Source: Helichrysum umbraculigerum
Taxonomy: Eukaryota > Streptophyta > Magnoliopsida > Asterales > Asteraceae
NCBI GenBank assembly: GCA_949592205.1
Contig: CATIUR010000001.1
Coordinates: 237,354,750-237,418,749, forward strand
Length of the DNA: 64,000 nucleotides
Direction of reading: 5' to 3'
The translations under genes were made by a program, and so were the position numbers. Positions 10,422 to 21,184 of the stretch are shown here, in pieces (positions within the stretch are counted from its first letter, which is position 1; the number at the start of each line of letters is the position of its first letter). The notes below the pieces were generated by a model. It did no database searches. It was not told the DNA's origin and worked only from the letters and a program-made list of their open reading frames with translations.

Positions 10422-11591
10422 GTCGCGAAAAAACCCTAAAAACAGAGAGTTCATTTTGTTTTTGTTTCCAGACGATAATATTCGGTTCTTAGGTTAGGTT
10501 TACGAATTTCTTTAGTATTTTGGAGGTACAAAGGCTTGGGATTGAAGTTTATTCATCGCGGATCGTTGTAGTTCATCGTTTTCGATTCGGTATAACTCTT
10601 TTATTCGATTTCATTGAAGAATTTGTCATTGAATAATCTGATTATTTCTGTTTTGATGATGAGTTGAATATCCAAAGTGATTGTGTAGTTAATTTAACTT
10701 AGATTATGATTATTGAAAGATTATAATTGCGTATTGACTAAGTTGTTTAATTGAAAACGGTTATATTGCTCGTGGACACTTGTTTATTGGTAACTAGTTA
10801 TTATTGTTGCTTCATGTGATTAATAATATTAATGAGATTGAGTTCCTTTAAGATTATTAATTATTGCTAGTACTACCTTAGGGTTTTGGACTATCACTAA
10901 ATACGTTGAGTCTGATAGGTCGAGTATACAATAATTATCTACTTTAAAATGAGCAAGACAATAAGTTAATTATTGGGTATTGTTGATTCATACCATAGAG
11001 TTAATTATAACGAGTTGTGAATGTTTAATGCATAATTTAGGGAAAGGCACACAATTGACTGATCATCTTGTGACATTGGAACCAGTGTTTCATGTTGGAC
11101 CCTAGATTATAGGAATTAGTTGGACCCGAAACGTTGGCTAGTTCACATTTGACTTAGTATTCATTGAAGAATTTGGTATTAAGTTGATCTAAAAGAATCA
11201 CAATTAGATAATCAATACCTAATAAATCGGGAAATATGAATCTAAGTGACATTAACTATACAATTACTTATTCCTTCCAATTATGATTTATTGTTATTAT
11301 TTATTTATTATTTTAATTTAAAGTTTTATTTTAGTTTGTTTATTTTAATTAAATGCTTTCTAAACGATTGTTCGTACGGAACTAAAACGCCCCCCATATT
11401 TACTGTTTTCTAGTTAATTGTTAATTTCTATTTTAAATATTCCACCATTTCCCTGTGTTCGAATCTGACTTACTAAATCTATATTTACAATTGATCGGGT
11501 ATTCTTGCCTGGTTGCTTGGAAGTATTTATTAGGTATTTCTATTTATAAATTGTAAAACAAGACGCGCTTTCATAAGCGACATCAAGTTTT

Positions 11592-11609
11592 TGGCGCCGC
11601 TGCCGGGGA
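11592..11609 (+). other. Primer-binding site, tRNA-Asp type
   Basis: TGGCGCCGCTGCCGGGGA begins six bases inside the left LTR. It differs at one base from the tRNA-Asp-complementary site common in Athila and related gypsy elements. It sets the plus orientation. Confidence 0.88.
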
Positions 11610-11796
11610 AAGCGGTTGTGAGTATTTAAATAGGAGTTAGTGATTTGTAAACTTTGATTTCTAAAATAATTTTATTAAACAAATAATTTTGTAAAGTTGT
11701 TTAAAGTAAATTAAGTAATTGTGTAACAAGTTTTCATTAATTCATTGGTTGAAACTAATTATCCTTTAATTGGTTAAATTTTTGGGGTTTTAGTTT

Positions 11797-11828
11797 CAAC
11801 CGGCGGATGGGAATCCATCCGCCGGTTG
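11797..11828. repeat. Perfect 14-bp stem hairpin upstream of first ORF
   Basis: CAACCGGCGGATGG and its exact complement are separated by a four-base loop (gaat). The motif is a variant of the LTR palindrome. It lies about 120 bases upstream of the ORF at 11948. Confidence 0.85.
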
Positions 11829-11947
11829 GAGTTCCATTTATTTTAATATTGTACATGTTAATTAAAATTATTATTTAGTGTGAACTAACTTGTTTTTCGT
11901 TAGTGGTGTTTTGTATTTCCAGATTTATTTTTTATTAGGTTTATCCA

Positions 11948-13365
11948 ATGGCAAGGAGCTTTGAAAGTGATTCTAACAATTACGATTTGGTTGGTATTTA
12001 TGATTCTGAGAGTTTGGTGTCAAGAGTAGAAAGTGAAATTCCATCATTCACTCACTTGGGCCGCAAGGTTGTGCCTATCACGTCGTCATGTGAAGAATTA
12101 TTGGGTGCAATTGTGAATGTGAGATGGGACATTCCTTTTACAGCTGAACTAATAAGGATATCCTCTGTTTATTTTTCCGACTGTCAACTGGCACTAGTAC
12201 AGAACTTACTAGATAGTGCAGAAGTGGAAAGACAATTTGGGGATTCTCAGCAGTTTCTGGATGATCTTTTAGATTTTGAGGAAAGTCATTCCAAACATGC
12301 TTGAGCTACACTCATCCAATTTCTGTGAAATTGGTACCATTAGAAGCGTAACGGAATTACGAAACCGTGAGCGCAAGAATCGCGTCAAACGGACATGTAA
12401 CGAAGGAGATACGGGCGTTTTAAGCCTTAAGGGTCGAAGAGGAGAAAGTATTCTTCGCCAATCAAAAGAGGCGATATGTTGAGGTTTATGAAATTTTAAG
12501 ACAACATTCGTTTCCTTATTCGGCTAAACAGGTCGCATGTCTTAGTCGTATGATTAAAGCTTTGTATGAGTTAACAGGTCATCCAACTTCCGAAGCTGAT
12601 AAGGAATTTTTAGCTGGTTTAAAGGATCTGGTTCAATTGTTAAAAGTAGATGATCATCTTAAGGATGAGACACCTCATTGTTTTGTAGTGAGTAACACTA
12701 TTCACTATCACATGAATAGAATGGTTGAACAGTTATATCGTCTTGCTAAGGAAGAAGAAGGAAGACCTCGTCCGGATTTTATTTGCCCAATTGATGAAAT
12801 TGATTTAGCAACTTATCTAGTGGCAAATATGAGAGAGTTAGTGGATGAGACTAAGCTTCTGTACCAAAAGGAACATTTCCACTATGGAATGGTGGAAATC
12901 TACATGAGATTTGTTGAGATATTCAGGAGTTCAAGTTTGGGTTTCAACAGACTTCAAAAGCAAGTTTTGGGTGAGATTGAAAGCTTAGTTAGAAGTTTGA
13001 AGGAAACTCCACTGATGGGCAAGCATCATCAGATTGGAGAGTCATGTTTAGAATTTATTGGTGAGCTTGAGGATGACAGTCCGGAACGAGAGGTTAAGTT
13101 AGTTGGTAATGATGAAGTGTGGGATGAAGAAGGAGAGGTAACTAAGTCAGTGATGAAGATTAGCTGGGATTTAATTTACATGCTTCCTGTGGTTAATGAG
13201 CACTTGGCAAATTTTCCAAGTTTTGGTCATGGGATCATTAACATCATTCCCATAACACTGAGCGTTTCCTTGCTCTCTATCCTAAGCAGTGATTCTAATC
13301 ATTTCTTTTGTTTCTTATGCTATTGGATTGTTTCTAGCATTTTGGTTTATTTTGGATTATGTTAG
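11948..13365 (+). pseudogene. Unknown ORF set in Athila-like element, broken
   Basis: Two main open stretches: 118 codons from ATG 11948, and 271 codons from ATG 12550 to 13365 in another frame, with an intermediate frame open at 12276-12482. They could be one gene broken by frameshifts. The second stretch is acidic and probably helical (ELTGHPTSEADKEFLAGL, a Glu/Asp-rich block near residues 175-200) and ends in a hydrophobic tail (SVSLLSILSSD then a Phe/Cys-rich run) that could be a membrane segment or just translated T-rich DNA. There is no zinc knuckle or known gag motif. I do not recognise the family. Its place where gag would be suggests replacement or extreme divergence. Confidence 0.45.
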
Positions 13366-13605
13366 ACTTTCAGTTGTTTTGGATTTTAGTTTTTTTTATT
13401 GTGTGATTTGAATATTAAGTATTTATTTTGAATGTTATGTTATTTAAAGTTTGTTAATTATTGTTATTTATTTTATAGTGTGGAATTGTGAAGATTTTGA
13501 AGTCGTGATTATCATCCAGGCTTGAGATTTAATTATATAAAATTAGTGATGGATTTGGGTTAAAAATGGGTTAGAAAATCGTTTTTGAAAAATTCTGATT
13601 TTTCA

Positions 13606-13730
13606 ATCCATACGCCGTATGGAATCCATACGTCGTATGGATTGGTTGGGCCGCTGGACCGGGCCGTTGACTGGGTTTAATGAATTTGACCTGGGCCTGT
13701 TTAATCCATACGCCGTATGGATAAAAAAGG
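13606..13730 (+). promoter_or_regulatory. Internal copy of the LTR palindrome array with TATA-like sequence
   Basis: Three further copies of ATCCATACG(C/T)CGTATGG lie at 13606-13622, 13624-13642 and 13704-13722, directly followed by GATAAAAAAGG. This repeats the LTR arrangement of a motif pair, a spacer, a motif and then an AT box. It precedes the putative spliced leader of the gene at 14602, so an internal promoter is plausible. Confidence 0.5.
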
Positions 13731-13892
13731 CAGAAAACCGCCAGCAGCCTCTTTCTTCCTCATTTTTTCACCAAAACCTTTTTCTTCATCACCACCTACG
13801 GCCATCTACACCACAACCCCCAAACGGAAATTCTGGCCACGCATTCATCTCCATTTTTGCGTATTCGTGTTACACGCACTTTCCTCTTCAAG

Positions 13893-14596
13893 GTATAACT
13901 TCCCATTTTCATTTTCGTTGGTTAAATCACTCGTTTGGAAGTTAGGGTTTATGGTAGATTTTTGGGTATTTCGAATGTAGGTATGATGATTGGCATGTTT
14001 TGATTGAATTATGTTCTAGTTGCTATATACATTGCAATGTCATGCTCGTTTTTCAATTGTATTGCATATCTTGTGTTATTCGAATTATCCGTTAGTAATG
14101 ATGAAATGTGAATATAAGAAACTCAATTGTGCTATGTTTTAATTTTGTACTTATTAATTTCCTGACCACATGATGATTAATGCAAATATTTGTTTGGTAC
14201 ACAAGTGTTTGTGATTACAGTTATGTGATAAGTTGTTATTTTGATTAATTGTGTTATGATAATTCATTTTGAGATTGTATGGATGTTTGCTAGTTGCTAA
14301 TGCTCGAGTTTAGTGATTGTGCAATTTCGTATATTCATAATGGTACCAAGTTATTATAATGCATTTGATTAGGCAATTGTCATGAATATTTAATTAAGTA
14401 TATACATATATGCAATTTGAGTGGTTTTTGTTTAAAAATTGCAATTTAGGTTTATGAAATTGGTTGTTGCGGTAGTTTTAGGCTAAACCTTTATGGTGGA
14501 TTATTCAATTTTAAGCCGAAATGCTGCCGAAATTTTTAGTAACCTTTTTGCATTAACTGCTTATTTAGTATTATTAACAATTGTTTTGTTTAACAG
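13893..14596 (+). other. Putative 5' UTR intron of the ATHILA-like gene
   Basis: A good plant donor (CTTCAAG|GTATAA) at 13893 and a T-rich acceptor (TTTGTTTAACAG) ending at 14596 bracket 704 bp of AT-rich DNA. The gene's ATG follows five bases after the acceptor. Upstream is a pyrimidine-rich, leader-like stretch. Athila-type env-like genes are expected to be expressed separately from gag-pol; splicing here is a prediction. Confidence 0.5.
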
Positions 14597-14601
14597 TTAT
14601 C

Positions 14602-15927
14602 ATGTCTAACAGGAGAGCAAGAGGAGGTGAAGCTTTGGGAAACCCGTTGATTAGAGCCCATAGATATCTCACTTTTCATGGGGCGTATTCTGAGACCGCC
14701 AGGGTGCAGTTTAGAGATCGTCTGGCTTCTAATATTGGCCAGTCAATTGAGGTTTTTGATGCTGTTAACTGGAATGTTTTGGAGCATGTGGTTGCTAGAG
14801 AAGGGTTCACTAATGGTGCTGAGGCCATTAGGAATTTACTTGCTATTCCATATGTACTAGAGGATGGAAACATTGGATTTGTTTCCTATGCTTGGTCCCG
14901 GTTATTCAGTATCAGGGAGGATATCTACAGAGAGCTGGTTGTTGAGTTTTATAGCACTTTTAGGTTTGAGTCCAGGTCGACTCAATGGACTGAGAACTCC
15001 ATTTTCTTCCAGCTAGGGGGACAGCCTAGACAGATGACTTTGGTTCAGTTTGCTTTGGGATTGGGGCTTTATGAGCCCAATGAGTTGGATAATCCTCACT
15101 TTTTAAACCACATTTCTGCAGGTGCTGTGAAGAAGCTCACTGACTTGGAAGTTGAGCAGGAGTGGCAGTTTATGGGTAATTATGGCAGTTTGACACCTTC
15201 TTACACGCGTATTTGAGATCCTCGTCATCGACTCATTCACAGATTGTTGACTTACACCATTGTTGGTCGCAAGGAGGGGCCTGAGAAAGTTTCGAGGCCT
15301 GACTTGTTTTATTTGAGCTCGATTATCAGGAAGAGGTTAGTGAATGTACCTTGGAGGTTGGCGAAGTGGATGTCGAAGAGAGCTACTGGTACTAGAGATG
15401 GGAGTAGTTTGTGTGGAGGTCACTTTGTTACACGGTTGGCTAGATACTTCGGTTTGGCTACTCAGGATGAGATGGGGTCATGCACGATTGTTCAGCCTAG
15501 CATGGGATGGTTGACTGCACGCCGGTTGGAGGCATTTGCTCTTATTGAGCCATGCATTACTTATGGTGGTCCCGCAGAGATGTATTACTGGGTTCCGATT
15601 ACTCCGGTAGGACAGACTTTGCAGTCGAGGCAGGCTAGAGCTAGAGGAGATACGAGTGGCAGTGATAGAGGTCGAGGTACGGCACGAGGCCGTAACAGAG
15701 GTTATGCTACGGAGTTTGATTAGTTGTCTCAGCAGTTGCACCAGATGGAGTTACACCAGACTCGGAGGTTTGATCAGATAGATCTTATGCAGAGACAACA
15801 TTTCCAGCAGACCAGTGCACACTTGGACTACCAGGATGGCTTGTTTGAGCAGCTGTTTGGTCAGTTTCCTTCTGGACCCGCGTATCAGCCATTCCAGTAC
15901 CAGATGCCACCAGAGTTCATGCCATGA
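14602..15927 (+). pseudogene. ATHILA ORF / plant mobile domain-like protein, stop-interrupted
   Basis: One frame runs from ATG 14602 through in-frame stops at 15214-15216 (TGA), 15721-15723 (TAG) and 15925-15927 (TGA), and stays open beyond the last one to about 16001. The N-terminal domain has FHGAYSETARVQFRDRL and WTENSIFFQLGGQPRQM, as in ATHILA-type or plant-mobile-domain-like proteins. A basic Arg/Gly linker (about residues 345-370) is followed by a Gln/His-rich, likely helical segment and a Pro-rich tail. Two of the stops are explained by CGA to TGA and all by C/T transitions. The function of this family is unclear; in Athila it occupies a separate ORF from gag-pol. The intact start and good leader suggest recent activity of the family. 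Confidence 0.7.
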
Positions 15928-16004
15928 CCACCACCACCACAGTCAGAGTATGGAGCGCCTTCTCACCAGTACCAGTACCACCAGGATGATGACAGTGACT
16001 AGGA

Positions 16005-17500
16005 TGATGTTCATCCTAAATGGTTTATGGTTCCAAACACTATTATTATTATTATTATTTTATTATTATTATTATGACTGTTTTTATTTGTAGGATTTAT
16101 TAATTGTGCTGTGGATTTGTAGTTTTAGGATTTGGTTGTGTTTATTAATTAGGATGTTTAAATCTGGTATTGTTTAATTCTGTTTGTTGATTGTTCCCTC
16201 AGAATTGTGTTGTGATTACGTGTTATGCTGGCAGTAAGTTCAGCGCAACAAAATTGAATCGAGAGGATGTGTGAAATTCATATCATCCTTGTCATGCTCA
16301 TTAAACTGCACACCATTCCAGAGGAGTTTTTCTGTTCTAAGTTCTTTTCTCTTTTTCCCGTTTTTAGTATTTCATTATTTGTACAATGAGGACATTGTAC
16401 ATCTTTAAGTGGGGGATGGGAGAGAAAAGGAAGTTTAATTTCCACATAATTGTTCTGTTAATAAGTAGATGATTTTGTAATTTGGTTAATAGTTATCTTA
16501 TTAAGATAAGTAACTAGGAGGTTATGAGTTGCTCATTTTTCAACCAAATTTTTGCATTAAAATTTTTGTTTTCTAGAGATAATTATTTTGTAACAATGTA
16601 GGTTAATTTTAAAATTTTCTACACTTTTCAATTAAATATTAAATTGTGAAAAATGTTATTTAGCTTCATTATATGATGTATTGATAGGCGATTTATATGA
16701 GAATGTTTGAGCTTTTAAGAAATGAAATTAAGGAGTAGATATTACTTTTTAGATGAACTTTAGCTATGTATGACGTATGTCTTAATTTTCATATTAGTAA
16801 TGTGTGATATGCCATATTTTTGGGAATTTAATTAACATCATTTGGGGATATACTGGGTGTAGTTTCCTCTGTTGTACGAAAGTACAGACCTGGTTTCCGT
16901 CAGTATATCTAATGAAAAAGAGCAAAAGAGTTTAATAACTCATGATTTGAAAATGTAGTCAAATTAAGTCGCTCTGTTGTACTGAGGTACAGACCTGTCA
17001 CCAATGGTTTGACTAAAAACATTATTGCTAAACCAAAATCAAGTTATGTTACTTTGTTGTGTTGAGGCACATACCTGTCACCTCTGTCTTGATTTGAAAA
17101 ATGATTGTTTTAATTAAAATTTCAAAATATGTAATATTGGCATGTTATGAGTATGAAAGTATATAGTTTTAGGGAATCTAAGGGAATATTTACACGGATA
17201 ATAATAAGTTGAGCTCAAGTATTCAAATATAGATTGTTTAAGTGGATAACAAAATCAGTAATCATTGTGAACTATTTGATGTTTAAGAACAATAACTCTA
17301 TGTGTAGATCAGTTTTTGTACATCTCGTAGTTTCTTAATAATTGTTTTTAGAATTAACAGATTTTTAAATTTAAGCATTTGAGTTGAAGATGGGTGATGT
17401 TGTGTAATTCCTACTTTAGTTATTTAGATTAATAGAGATGACTGTTTTCTTAAGAATTTGATTTTTTTTAATCGATAGTCTACTTGAGGACAAGTAGGAT
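16005..17500 (+). other. Long 3' noncoding region of the Athila-like element
   Basis: AT-rich with no ORF. It contains an ATT microsatellite at about 16038-16070. Three spaced blocks resembling TCCTCTGTTGTACGAAAGTACAGACCTG recur near 16866, 16971 and 17049 as degenerate tandem units of about 80-100 bp ending in a Cys-rich gtacagacctg core. Similar gtacttagtacaacagagggtc blocks, inverted, occur in the copia spacer near 1590. Confidence 0.6.
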
Positions 17501-17502
17501 TC

Positions 17503-17516
17503 AAGTGGGGGGTGTT
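17503..17516 (+). other. Polypurine tract
   Basis: AAGTGGGGGGTG directly before the right LTR at 17517; the plus-strand primer for reverse transcription. An earlier AAGTGGGGGATGGGAG stretch near 16411 could be a second, central tract. Confidence 0.8.
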
Positions 17517-19081
17517 TGATAAACGCTCAAAAGTACTATATTTCAGTAGTATTTTACCCCTATTCTTGAATGTTTTTATTACATTTTGTTAAGAATAGAT
17601 ATTGATTTCGTTCATATTTGCAATTAGATGTGGAAATAGAGCGTTTATGAAGAAAGGAATGGAAAACAGTCAATAAAAGAGCTAAATGATGCGTATTTGA
17701 AGAATAAAGTAAAGCCGAAGTTGAAGAAAAGAAGAAATGAAGAAAAGTCAAGAATCCGGCTGAAAATCTCATCCATACGCCGTATGGAAATCCATACGCC
17801 GTATGGATTGCAGCAGTGGAGGCCCAGGTTACGCGGACATGGGCTGGGCTTGAAATCAATCCATACGCCGTATGGAAATCCATACGCCGTATGAATCAAA
17901 ATTCCAGAAATATAAAAGTCGCGAAAAAACCCTAAAAACAGAGAGTTCGTTTTGTTTTTGTTTCCATACGGTAATATTCGGTTCTTAGGTTAGGTTTACG
18001 AATTTCTTTAGTATTTTGGAGGTACAAAGGCTCGGGATTGAAGTTTATTCATCGCGGATCGTTGTAGTTCATCGTTTTCGATTCGGTATAACTCTTTTAT
18101 TCGATTTCATTGAAGAATTTGTCATTGAATAATCTGATTATTTCTGTTTTGATGATAAGTTGAATATCCAAAGTGATTGTGTAGTTAATTTAACTTAGAT
18201 TATGATTATTGAAAGATTATAATTGCGTATTGACTAAGTTGTTTAATTGAAAACGGTTATATTGCTCGTGGACACTTGTTTATTGGTAACTAGTTATTAT
18301 TGTTGCTTCACGTGATTAATAATATTAATGAGATTGAGTTCCTTTAAGATTATTAATTATTGCTAGTACTACCTTAGGGTTTTGGACTATCACTAAATAC
18401 GTTGAGTCTGATAGGTCGAGTATACAATAATTATCTACTTTAAAATGAGCAAGACAATAAGTTAATTATTGGGTATTGTTGATTCATACCATAGAGTTAA
18501 TTATAACGAGTTGTGAATGTTTAATGCATAATTTAGGGAAAGGCACACAATTGACTGATCATCTTGTGACATTGGAACCAGTGTTTCATGTTGGACCCTA
18601 GATTATAGGAATTAGTTGGACCCGAAACGTTGGCTAGTTCACATTTGACTTAGTATTCATTGAAGAATTTGGTATTAAGTTGATCTAAAAGAATCACAAT
18701 TAGATAATCAATACCTAATAAATCGGGAAATATGAATCTAAGTGACATTAACTATACAATTACTTATTCCTTCCAATTAGGATTTATTGTTATTATTTAT
18801 TTATTATTTTAATTTAAAGTTTTATTTAAGTTTGTTTATTTTAATTAAATGCTTTCTAAACGATTGTTCGTACGGAACTAAAACGCCCCCCATATTTACT
18901 GTTTTCTAGTTAATTGTTAATTTCTATTTTAAATATTCCACCATTTCCCTGTGTTCGAATCTGACTTACTAAATCTATATTTACAATTGATCGGGTATTC
19001 TTGCCTGGTTGCTTGAAAGTATTTATTAGGTATTTCTATTTATAAATTGTAAAACAAGACGCGCTTTCATAAGCGACATCA
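17517..19081 (+). repeat. Athila-like element, right LTR
   Basis: 1565 bp, the same length as the left LTR, about 99.2% identical by hand count. It ends GCGACATCA at 19081, followed by the TSD ATCAC. Outside lies gypsy RNase H on the minus strand. Confidence 0.95.
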
Positions 19082-19086
19082 ATCAC
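19082..19086. repeat. Target-site duplication ATCAC, right copy
   Basis: Matches 10016-10020. On the minus strand it falls inside the RNase H codons, and removing the insertion plus one copy restores an uninterrupted frame. Confidence 0.95.
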
Positions 19087-21184
19087 CTTGAGGTGATTTT
19101 AATACAATTCCTAATACAGTCCCTTTTACATTAGAAGCACCATCAGTATATAATGTCCATCTTTCACTTATTTGATTTAGTTCTTGCACTTCTAAATCTA
19201 CTTCATTTTGGAGATCACTAGTAAAGTCAGCAATAAAATCCGCTAAAGCTTGAGATTTAATTGCATTCCTAGGTTCATAAATTAGATTATAAGCACTTAA
19301 TTTTACAGACCATTTAGCTAAACGTCCTGACATTTCTGGTTTCCTCAAAACGTTTTTAATAGGATAATTGGTTCTTACATGTATCGGGTGTGTCTCAAAA
19401 TAATGCCTAAGTTTAGTTGATGCCATGACTAATGCAAGTATAAGTTTTTCGAGATGAGAATACCTGGTTTCCACATCTAATAGGCTTTTACTTACATAGT
19501 AAACATGATGTTGTTGCCCTTCATGATCCTTCACGAGAACTGCACTTACAGCATTTCTGGATACCGATAAATAGAGAAACAGTGGTTCACCATTCTCAGT
19601 CTTCATCAATAAAGGAGCTGATGATAAGTAATCCTTCAATTCTTGAAATGCAGCTTCATGCCTTTCTCCCCACTCGAATTTTTTGTTCTTTTTAAGGATA
19701 TAATAGAATTCCTTGCATCTGTATGAGGATCTTGAAATAAAACGGTTCAGAGCCGCTATCCTTCCCGTTAACCTTTGTATATCCTTTGGACTTGATGGAG
19801 ACTTCAGATTAAGAATAGCTTTGATCTGTTCTGGGCTAGCTTCTATCCCTCTCTTGGTCACCATATATCCCAAGAACTTTCCTGCCCCCACTCCAAAGTG
19901 GCATTTAGCAGGATTGAGCTTCATGTTATACTGATCCAGAATGTCAAAGGCCACCTTAAGATCCTGAAGATGATCCTCAATTTTCTTTGACTTTACTACC
20001 ATGTCATCGATGTATACTTCCATTGTGCTTCCCAATTGGTCTTTGAACATCATGTTGACTAGCCTTTGGTATGTTGCACCTGCATTTTTAAGACCAAAAG
20101 GCATAACAACATAACAATAAATACCTGTGGGGGTTATGAAGGCTGTGTCTTCCTGGTCTGAAGGTTCCATCTGAATTTGTTGAAATCTTGACGAAGCATC
20201 CATAAAAGTTAGGATCTCATGCCCAGCCGTAGCATCCACCATTGAGTCTATATGAGGCAATGGAAAAGGATCCTTCGGGCAGGCTTTATTGAGATCCGTA
20301 TAGTCCACACACACTCTCCATTTCCCATTCTTCTTTTGTACCACCACCACGTTTGCCAACCATCTTGGAAACTTTACTTCCCTTATCATGCCATCAGCAA
20401 GTAGTCTTTCAACATCAGCATGGATAATAACATTCCTTTCCGGCGCAAATTTTCTTCTCTTTTGTTGAACCGGCCTGAAACTATTATCAATTCCAAGTTT
20501 ATGAGTTATAATATCCTTAGATATACCTGTCATATCCTCTGGCTTCCAGGAAAAAGTTGACTTCCTCTGATTCAAGAATTTCATCAGATTCTGTTCAAGA
20601 TCCCCTGGGATGCTTGACCCTATGAGCACCCTTTGTTCAGGATCCTTTGAGCTTAGCGGCACTTCTTTGACGTCCTGTTCCTTTGTATCCAGGACATCCC
20701 ATGCCTTGTTCTTTAATTGCTATGCTGACGGAGGCTTGGCAGTAGATTTCATTGACGTTGTATAACAATCCTTTGCTTCTTGTTGGTCACTGTTGATCTT
20801 GACCACCCCCCATGGAGTTGGTAATTTGACGCATTGATGATACGTTGAGGGTACCGCTTTCATATCATGCAACCATGGTCTTCCTAGGATAATGTTATAG
20901 ATTGATAAACAATCCATAACACATAACTTTTGAATAGAGTTTACCCCTTCAATGTAGATTGGCAACTTGATATCACCAAACGTATTCTTTGCTTCTCCGC
21001 TGAATCCTACCAATACAGTGGATCTCGAAGTGATTTCTGATTCTGGGATACCCATCCTTTTCAAAGTCTCCATACGAATGATGTTGACTGAGCTTCCTCC
21101 ATCAATCAGGATCCTTCGCACAAAGTGATTGGCAACATAAAGAGTAATAACCAAACCATCATGGTGAGGATCCTGAACATCTTA
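19087..21184 (-). pseudogene. Gypsy protease and reverse transcriptase/RNase H (5' part)
   Basis: One frame on the minus strand holds protease then RT then the first half of RNase H. The protease has ILIDGGSSVNI near 21100. RT in the ORF from 20662 has CVDYTDLNKACPKD (118-131), the first catalytic Asp in LTFMDASSRF (155) and YIDD (217-220). RNase H starts at LYTDGASN near residue 505 and is broken by the nested element. Stops TAA at 21182-21184 and TAG at 20720-20722 are in the same frame as the flanking coding sequence and fit CAA/CAG-to-stop C-to-T changes. The protein would copy the element RNA into DNA. Confidence 0.88.

Larger units (their letters stand above)
10021..11585 (+). repeat. 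Athila-like element, left LTR
   Basis: 1565 bp. By eye I count about 12 substitutions against the right LTR and no indel, e.g. a/c in the first 60 bases, c/t at the acgaag/atgaag site, and g/a in the last motif copy. Four copies of ATCCATACGCCGTATGG lie at 10275-10400 in two pairs, then TATAAAA at 10415. Transcription probably starts just after this, giving a long R/U5. Confidence 0.95.
10021..19081 (+). mobile_element. Non-autonomous Athila-like LTR retrotransposon without gag-pol (9061 bp)
   Basis: Two 1565-bp LTRs (10021-11585 and 17517-19081) begin TGATAAACGC and end GCGACATCA. The 5-bp target duplication ATCAC is perfect at 10016-10020 and 19082-19086. The primer site at 11592-11609 matches the tRNA-Asp type used by Athila, and a G-rich polypurine tract lies at 17503-17514. 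The 5.9-kb interior has no protease, RT, RNase H or integrase in any frame; instead it holds a broken unknown ORF set (11948-13365) and an ATHILA/plant-mobile-domain-like gene (14602-15927). The small number of LTR differences shows recent movement, so proteins must have come from another element. Confidence 0.92.

Noticed and set aside
10058..10454. Overlapping ORFs in the Athila-like LTR, repeated at 17560-17899
   Set aside because: They are translations of the palindrome array in both strands, identical in both LTRs, with no start context or conserved product.
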